Shown here piece by piece: positions 7,158 through 11,564 of a stretch of 11,564 nt of DNA (within the stretch, counting starts at the first letter, position 1; each line of letters opens with the position of its first letter). Made by a program: the position numbers and the translations under genes. Source of the stretch: Bacteroidota bacterium (GTDB lineage: Bacteria > Bacteroidota > Bacteroidia > Flavobacteriales_D > Crocinitomicaceae); NCBI GenBank assembly GCA_024280195.1, contig JAJRQP010000238.1, positions 1 through 11,564 of the forward strand, given 5' to 3'. The notes below the pieces were generated by a model. The model was not told where the DNA came from and did no database searches. It saw only the letters and a program-made list of their open reading frames with translations.

Positions 7158-7493
7158 AAGGTAGTTTTTGTAGTAGTAATACAATAAACTTTTATTTAAA
7201 ACTTTTTAAAAAATAAGAAATCAGGAATTTTCTTTAAGCTTGTGTTTCCACAGCTTTAAGAATTGAAGTAAATTAAGAACTGTTATACTCTTTAATCAAA
7301 CTAGAAAATGAAACTGCCTCTCCAAGCAGCGTATTTATTTCTTCAACATCTCAAAGCGAAACTAAAAGAAAGATTCCTGATATTTCTCCTTATTTCTTAT
7401 TCAAGTATACGGATTATAAATGGTTCACAACTAGCTAAATGAATATTGACTACGTTTGAATGAATATTTCGGTAGTACGATTTATTTTTCGTT
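7158..7493. other. Convergent intergenic region with no supported gene
   Basis: 336 bases between the cyclase-gene terminator and the 3' end of the response-regulator gene. No RNA gene or convincing coding frame is visible. The longest ATG frame I found is 44 codons (7308-7442, plus strand), with a Lys-rich and hydrophobic but otherwise featureless product. An imperfect inverted repeat lies at about 7230-7262: TTCTTTAAGCTTGTG opposite CACAGCTTTAAGAA, one mismatch and one bulge, TTTC loop. It has no adjoining T-run. If the hairpin at 7128-7157 ends the minus-strand transcript, this region is a long 3' untranslated tail of the two-component operon. Confidence 0.5.
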
Positions 7494-8237
7494 TTAAAGA
7501 TTCTCTAATCTCTTAAAAAACACGTCTCTTTTCGCTGGAGATAAAGGAACTTCAGACCCATCTTTCATGACAACTGCTCCTCCATTTTTTTTATCGTACC
7601 GGTCAATGAAGTTCAGGTTAACCAAATGTGATTGCTGAACACGTAAAAAATTATGTCCTGATAAAAGTGTTTCGTATTCTTTCAAGGTTTTAGAAACAAG
7701 TATTTTTTTGTTATCAACTAAAAAGAAAGATGTATAGTTTCTATCTGCTTCGCAACGAATAATTTGATCTAGCTCTACAACATGAACACTTTCTTGCGTT
7801 TTTAGAACCAATCTTCTTTTCTCGTTCGGTTGAATGTTACTTTGCAGAGCCTCAAACTGAGAATGATCTTCTTTATCATCAATTGCGTCAATTGCTTTTT
7901 GTGTGGCAGCTTTTAACTCTGATAAATCAACAGGCTTTAATAGATAATCCAAGGCACTGAATTTAATTGCTTTAATTGCAAACTCCTCGTGTGCAGTAAT
8001 AAAGACAACTTCAAAGCTCTTATTAGGAATGGAAGCAAGAACATCAAAACCAGTACCGTCAGGCATTTGAATATCCAAAAAAACAATGTCTGGGTTGTGC
8101 TTTTCAATTGCAGCAATACCAGATTGCACATTCTCTCCCTCTGGAATTGTTTGGATGTCCATACCAAAAGAATCAATCATTTTAGCGATCAGTTCTCTGG
8201 TTCTATTTTCATCATCAATAATCAAGATTTTCTTCAT
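7494..8237 (-). CDS. LytTR-family response regulator
   Basis: 247 residues. The receiver domain at about 3-120 has the acidic pair Asp8/Asp9 (LIIDDE), phospho-acceptor Asp55 (IVFLDIQMPDGTG), Thr81 (FITAHEEFA) and Lys101 (LLKPVD). A linker leads to a LytTR DNA-binding domain at about 140-245, with the recognisable IIRCEADRNYTSFFL, LVSKTLKEYE and FLRVQQSHLVNLNFI segments. It should be phosphorylated by the sensor kinase encoded 8 bases upstream and act as a transcription factor binding direct repeats through its LytTR beta-strands. All key phosphorylation residues are present, so it should be active. Targets are not evident; none of the neighbouring promoters shows a repeat I can confidently call a LytTR site. 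The start at 8237 is fixed by the receiver beginning at residue 3. Confidence 0.95.
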   Translation of the reverse strand: MKKILIIDDENRTRELIAKMIDSFGMDIQTIPEGENVQSGIAAIEKHNPDIVFLDIQMPDGTGFDVLASIPNKSFEVVFITAHEEFAIKAIKFSALDYLLKPVDLSELKAATQKAIDAIDDKEDHSQFEALQSNIQPNEKRRLVLKTQESVHVVELDQIIRCEADRNYTSFFLVDNKKILVSKTLKEYETLLSGHNFLRVQQSHLVNLNFIDRYDKKNGGAVVMKDGSEVPLSPAKRDVFFKRLENL

Positions 8238-8245
8238 AGTGCTAT

Positions 8246-10468
8246 TTAATTTGTTGTATTAGAATCAACAGAGTAGGGTAACGAAATTAACACTTTTGTT
8301 CCAGTTTGCAAGTCTTTGTCATAGTCTTCTACTTGTAGACTTCCGTCAGTGTTAAATTTTGTGTTCAAATTATTAATCCGTTGACTTGTTATATCTATTG
8401 CCATGCTTTTGTGAGCAGATGATTTTTTATTTTTTGCAGAATGCTTTCTCCCAACGCCATTGTCAATAATTGAAATCAATAACATATCGTTTTTCTTCTT
8501 AAAGGTTACATGGATGAAACCTCCATCAATTGTATGTAATTGCCCGTGTTCAATTGCATTTTCAATAAAAGGTTGTGTAATCATTGGGGGAATGATTGCA
8601 TGTGAATCAAATAATTCTTGGTCGGCACGAATGTCAAATTCAAACCTGTCTTGAAACCTCAATTTTTGCATACCTAAATACTTTTCTAAGATTTCAATTT
8701 CTGTTTCAATCGGGATGTGTTTTTTGGGAGAATTCTCTAAAATAAGTCGCATCAATCGCGAAAAATTGACCAAAAACTTGGAAGAATTGACCGTGTCGTT
8801 GTCAAAAATATAACTTTGAATTACAGACATCGCATTGAAAACAAAATGTGGGTTCATTTGTGTTCTCAGCAAGGTTTGTGACATCTCTGCTTCTTTTTGC
8901 TGTTGTTTTATTTTGGTTTGATTCCATCTATAGAAAAGGATAATTCCTGCAAGAACAACAATGATTAGAAACGCAACAATGATGTACATTTGAAAATTAT
9001 TTCTCAATTGACTGTTCTCCAGTTTGGTTGCGGTCAATGTTTTTTCTTGCTGTTGCTTTTCTAATGAGTCTGCCTGCGCACTTATTAATCGTTCTCTTTT
9101 TTCAGATTGATAGGACTCACTCAATTCGGCAATTTTAGTTGCAGATTGTAAAATGGTATTACTATCTACATAATTCAGATACAATTCTAGATATTCTAAG
9201 GCTTTGGACTTATTGTTTATGTCTTGATAGACTTCTGAGATAATTCTATACGTGTGATAAATCTGATTCTGCGCACCAAATTGTTCTCTAATTTCAATCG
9301 AGCGATTCAAATAATTCAATGCATTTTTATACTTCTTCTGCTCTTTAAAAACTGTCCCAACATTATGGTAAACAGCTGCAATCTCTTCTCGGTTTCCTGT
9401 TGATTCGTAATAAACCAATGCCTGATTTAAATGACTCGAAGAATTCGTATAGTCTTTTTGCTCCTTGTAAATCTCTCCGAGTAAATTGTTCGCTTCTCCT
9501 AGTCCATTAAAGTCATTCAGGTCAGTTAAATAATTAATAGATTTAAGCGCGTTAGAGGTAGCCTCTTGATAGCTTTTTCTTTTTAATTGAATGGATGCGA
9601 GACTAATTAATGCCAATGCAGTTTGTCGTTTGTCATAAATTTGTTGGGCGTATTTTAATGATTGTTTAAAGTAGAGTTCAGCATCATTTAAGTTGAGAAT
9701 TCTTTCTTGTGCCTTTCCTGTTTCCCGAGAATATTGAGAAAGCAAGTAAATATTATGCGTCTCTTCAACCAGTTGTAAACTGATAAGGTTTTTAGCAACA
9801 CTTAATTCAATTTGTCCGAAGAAGTCGTAAATTCTTGCTTGAGTATTAAAAGCTTTGGCTAGTTCCGTTTTGTTCTTTGTTCTTCGAGCCGTTTTGATAG
9901 ATCGTTCAACATACAACATTGCAGAATCTTTGTTATTGGACGCCATGAAATCTAATGCTAAAAAAGAATAAGATTCTGCCAGTCGTTGATTATTGTGATT
10001 GCGTTTTGCTGTTTTAATACAATTTCTGAAATAAAACTGAGCCGTTTCATGTTCTAACATTCGTGAATGGTAATAACCTAAATGCCGAAAAAGCTTGAAG
10101 CGAATATCATCAGTATTCAAGCGATTAAGAAAAGGCTGACATTCTAGAATAGTTTTGAAATAGAGGTCTTGATTACCCGTTAAATTTGCAATTTCTGCCT
10201 TGTAAAAAAGCGCACTGAATCGCGTCGTGTCATCAAAAACTCTACTCTTTCTTACAATGACTTCTTTTATAGAATCTGCTTTTTCAATGTTGTTAACCTT
10301 ATAAAACTCTCCTAAGGCCATTATACGGTTAAATTTCTTTTTCGGATTAGACTCCGTTTTTATGAGTTGAATGATTTGCTCTTCTTTTGAAAGTTGCGAC
10401 ATTGCATATTGACCGTTCAAAAAGAACAATACAAAAATTAAGTATTTAGCAATCAATTTAGCCGACAT
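8246..10468 (-). CDS. TPR-containing LytS-type sensor histidine kinase
   Basis: 740 residues. An N-terminal signal peptide (about 1-24, IFVLFFLNGQYAMS) leads to a helical domain of about 400 residues built of tetratricopeptide repeats. Clear units are NNLLGEIYKEQKDYTNSSS, VYHNVGTVFKEQKKYKNAL and ISEVYQDINNKSKALEYL. A coiled-coil-like Glu/Gln-rich stretch (about 455-490) precedes one membrane segment at about 493-515 (IIVAFLIIVVLAGIILF). The cytoplasmic part is a His_kinase/HATPase pair of the LytS/YehU class: His-box QMNPHFVFNAMSVIQSYI (His about 539), N-box PFIENAIEHG (about 635) and G-box IIDNGVGRKHS (about 668), ending TGTKVLISLPY. TPRs are thus periplasmic and probably sense a protein or peptide partner, as in other Bacteroidota TPR kinases. 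It is the first gene of the pair with the LytTR regulator, divergent from leuS. The signal sensed is unknown. Confidence 0.95.
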   Translation of the reverse strand: MSAKLIAKYLIFVLFFLNGQYAMSQLSKEEQIIQLIKTESNPKKKFNRIMALGEFYKVNNIEKADSIKEVIVRKSRVFDDTTRFSALFYKAEIANLTGNQDLYFKTILECQPFLNRLNTDDIRFKLFRHLGYYHSRMLEHETAQFYFRNCIKTAKRNHNNQRLAESYSFLALDFMASNNKDSAMLYVERSIKTARRTKNKTELAKAFNTQARIYDFFGQIELSVAKNLISLQLVEETHNIYLLSQYSRETGKAQERILNLNDAELYFKQSLKYAQQIYDKRQTALALISLASIQLKRKSYQEATSNALKSINYLTDLNDFNGLGEANNLLGEIYKEQKDYTNSSSHLNQALVYYESTGNREEIAAVYHNVGTVFKEQKKYKNALNYLNRSIEIREQFGAQNQIYHTYRIISEVYQDINNKSKALEYLELYLNYVDSNTILQSATKIAELSESYQSEKRERLISAQADSLEKQQQEKTLTATKLENSQLRNNFQMYIIVAFLIIVVLAGIILFYRWNQTKIKQQQKEAEMSQTLLRTQMNPHFVFNAMSVIQSYIFDNDTVNSSKFLVNFSRLMRLILENSPKKHIPIETEIEILEKYLGMQKLRFQDRFEFDIRADQELFDSHAIIPPMITQPFIENAIEHGQLHTIDGGFIHVTFKKKNDMLLISIIDNGVGRKHSAKNKKSSAHKSMAIDITSQRINNLNTKFNTDGSLQVEDYDKDLQTGTKVLISLPYSVDSNTTN

Positions 10469-10495
10469 CAGAGTAAAAATAGCTAAAACTAATTG

Positions 10496-10549
10496 TAATT
10501 AAGAATGAAAAATTAAGAATTAAAAATTGATCTGTGTAATTCTTAATTT
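10496..10549. repeat. AT-rich direct and inverted repeats between kinase gene and leuS
   Basis: AATTAAGAAT occurs at 10497-10506 and again at 10511-10520. A perfect 13-base inverted repeat pairs 10510-10522 (AAATTAAGAATTA) with 10537-10549 (TAATTCTTAATTT) around a 14-base loop. The motif resembles the low-complexity AATTAAGAATT arrays often found between genes in this phylum (from general knowledge, not checked). It sits upstream of both divergent genes, about 40-80 bases from the kinase start and 60-100 from leuS, so it could also be a site for a regulator. Confidence 0.6.
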
Positions 10550-10578
10550 AATTAACTTAATTCTCCCCGAAGAAAGTT

Positions 10579-10586
10579 TATCTTTG
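10579..10586 (+). promoter_or_regulatory. leuS: Probable -7 promoter element of leuS (TATCTTTG)
   Basis: TATCTTTG matches TAnnTTTG exactly and lies 21 bases before the leuS ATG at 10608, giving a predicted leader of about 15 bases. The expected -33 position (about 10556-10559) reads CTTA, which is weak. The close position and exact -7 match support it. Confidence 0.55.
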
Positions 10587-10607
10587 CGCGGTATAAATAG
10601 AATAACA

Positions 10608-11564
10608 ATGGAATATAATTTTAGAGAAATAGAAGCAAACTGGAGAAAATTTTGGGCAGAAAATAAAACCTTTCGTGCAGAAGATTTTTCAGAAAAGCCT
10701 AAATTTTATGTGTTGGACATGTTTCCTTACCCATCTGGTGCAGGTTTGCATGTTGGACACCCTCTAGGTTATATTGCATCGGATATTTATGCCAGATACA
10801 AACGTTTGCAAGGATTCAATGTTTTGCATCCGATGGGATATGATTCTTTTGGTTTACCAGCAGAACAATACGCTATTCAAACAGGGCAACACCCAAATAT
10901 CACAACGAAAGAAAACATTACTCGATATCGAGGTCAAATGGATCAGATTGGATTCTCTTTCGATTGGGATAGAGAAGTAAGAACATCTTCTCCAGAATAT
11001 TACAAATGGACGCAATGGATTTTTAAGCAACTGTTTAATGCTTACTACGATAATAATTCAAACAAAGCAGAATCAATTGAGAAGTTGGTGGCAGAATTTG
11101 AAAGCAACGGTAATGCGAATATCAATGCATGCACTGATAAGGAAGATGTGTTTTCTGCTGAAGAATGGAAGACTTATTCGGAAGAACAAAAAGAGAAGGT
11201 TCTGCAAGAATATAGATTGGCATATTTGGCAGACTCTTGGGTGAATTGGTGTCCAGAATTAGGAACCGTTCTGGCGAATGATGAAATTGTAAATGGAGTT
11301 TCTGAACGTGGAGGACATCCTGTGCAGCAAAAATTGATGCGCCAATGGTCTATGAGAATTAAAGCCTATGCAGAACGCTTATTGACCGGCTTAGAAACCA
11401 TTGACTGGACAGATTCTATCAAGGACCAACAACGAAACTGGATTGGAAAATCGGTTGGTGCCTCTGTGAAATTTGATGTGGATGGGACATTTCCCCCTTC
11501 GGAGGGGGACAAAGGGGGAGGATTTGTAATCGAAGTCTTCACCACTCGTCCAGATACTATTTAC
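10608..11564 (+). CDS. leuS: Leucyl-tRNA synthetase, 5' part (runs off the window end)
   Basis: 319 codons are present with no stop; the full enzyme is usually 800-950 residues, so roughly a third is seen. It charges tRNA-Leu with leucine in the cytoplasm. The class-I signature HIGH appears as His48-Val-Gly-His51 in MFPYPSGAGLHVGHPLGY; then GFNVLHPMGYDSFGLPAEQYAI, typical of LeuRS. WVNWCPELGTVLANDE starts at about residue 211, and WIGKSVGA opens the CP1 editing domain, whose threonine-rich TTRPDT motif (312-317) lies at the window edge. The insertion at about 135-205 (NAYYDNNSNKAESIEKLVAEF onward, shown in part) is like that of Bacteroidota LeuRS. Odd feature: residues 294-305 (TFPPSEGDKGGG) are encoded by a G/C-rich palindromic segment that looks inserted between WIGKSVGASVKFDVDG and FVIEVFTTRPDT. 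The start is the ATG right after the promoter-like element; MEYNFREIEANWRKFW is the usual LeuRS N-terminus. Confidence 0.95.
   Translation, partial: MEYNFREIEANWRKFWAENKTFRAEDFSEKPKFYVLDMFPYPSGAGLHVGHPLGYIASDIYARYKRLQGFNVLHPMGYDSFGLPAEQYAIQTGQHPNITTKENITRYRGQMDQIGFSFDWDREVRTSSPEYYKWTQWIFKQLFNAYYDNNSNKAESIEKLVAEFESNGNANINACTDKEDVFSAEEWKTYSEEQKEKVLQEYRLAYLADSWVNWCPELGTVLANDEIVNGVSERGGHPVQQKLMRQWSMRIKAYAERLLTGLETIDWTDSIKDQQRNWIGKSVGASVKFDVDGTFPPSEGDKGGGFVIEVFTTRPDTIY
11487..11522 (+). repeat. G/C-rich palindromic element inserted in frame in leuS
   Basis: 36 bases, 22 of them G or C, in otherwise AT-rich coding sequence. It holds three five-base G or C runs (11493-11497, 11504-11508, 11514-11518). 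CCCCCT (11493-11498) pairs with AGGGGG (11503-11508) around a four-base loop, and TCCCCC (11492-11497) can alternatively pair with GGGGGA (11514-11519). The length is a multiple of three and the reading frame stays open. Its composition is like small GC-rich intergenic palindromes I recall from Bacteroidota genomes; that link is from memory and unverified. Exact borders are uncertain by several bases. Confidence 0.6.

Noticed and set aside
7308..7442. A 44-codon ATG frame on the plus strand in the convergent gap
   Set aside because: The product is Lys-rich, then hydrophobic, with no recognisable motif; there is no close promoter, and frames of this length are expected by chance in AT-rich DNA.
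10496..10549. CRISPR or attachment-site repeat
   Set aside because: Repeats are short, AT-only-like and few, with no regular spacers, integrase or cas genes nearby.

Overview
The window looks like chromosomal DNA of a Bacteroidota bacterium, most likely Flavobacteriia (a Crocinitomicaceae/Fluviicola-like lineage is a guess). It is AT-rich and lacks obvious Shine-Dalgarno sequences. It carries a TonB-dependent receptor with an N-terminal carboxypeptidase-regulatory-like domain, a secreted protein with a type IX secretion-like C-terminus, a TPR-containing LytS-type kinase with a LytTR regulator, and TAnnTTTG-type promoter elements. I see no phage, transposon, CRISPR, tRNA or rRNA signal.

Layout: (1) 28-4227, minus strand: a two-gene unit with a family-5 solute-binding lipoprotein (upstream) and a TonB-dependent outer-membrane receptor (downstream), 9 bases apart. 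(2) 4228-4496: AT-tract-rich divergent promoter region. (3) 4497-5729, plus strand: a small secreted protein of unknown function, then methylmalonyl-CoA epimerase. (4) 5711-6331, minus strand: a HAD-family hydrolase whose 3' end overlaps the epimerase gene by 19 bases. (5) 6388-7140, plus strand: a cyclase/kynurenine-formamidase-like metal hydrolase, ending in a strong hairpin terminator that contains its stop codon. (6) 7158-7493: non-coding as far as I can see. (7) 7494-10468, minus strand: a two-component pair (TPR sensor kinase, then LytTR response regulator), 8 bases apart. (8) 10469-10607: divergent intergenic region with AT-rich repeats. (9) 10608 to the window end, plus strand: the first 319 codons of leucyl-tRNA synthetase.

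Most of this is ordinary core or semi-core genome. The most unusual item is a 36-base, G/C-rich, palindrome-containing segment inserted in frame in leuS, just before the conserved TTRPDT motif of the editing domain. It looks like a small mobile palindromic repeat that has been accommodated in a protein. The second is the tight pairing of an oligopeptide-binding-type lipoprotein with a TonB receptor and no ABC permease in sight. The window does not show a clear, wholly new multi-gene system.
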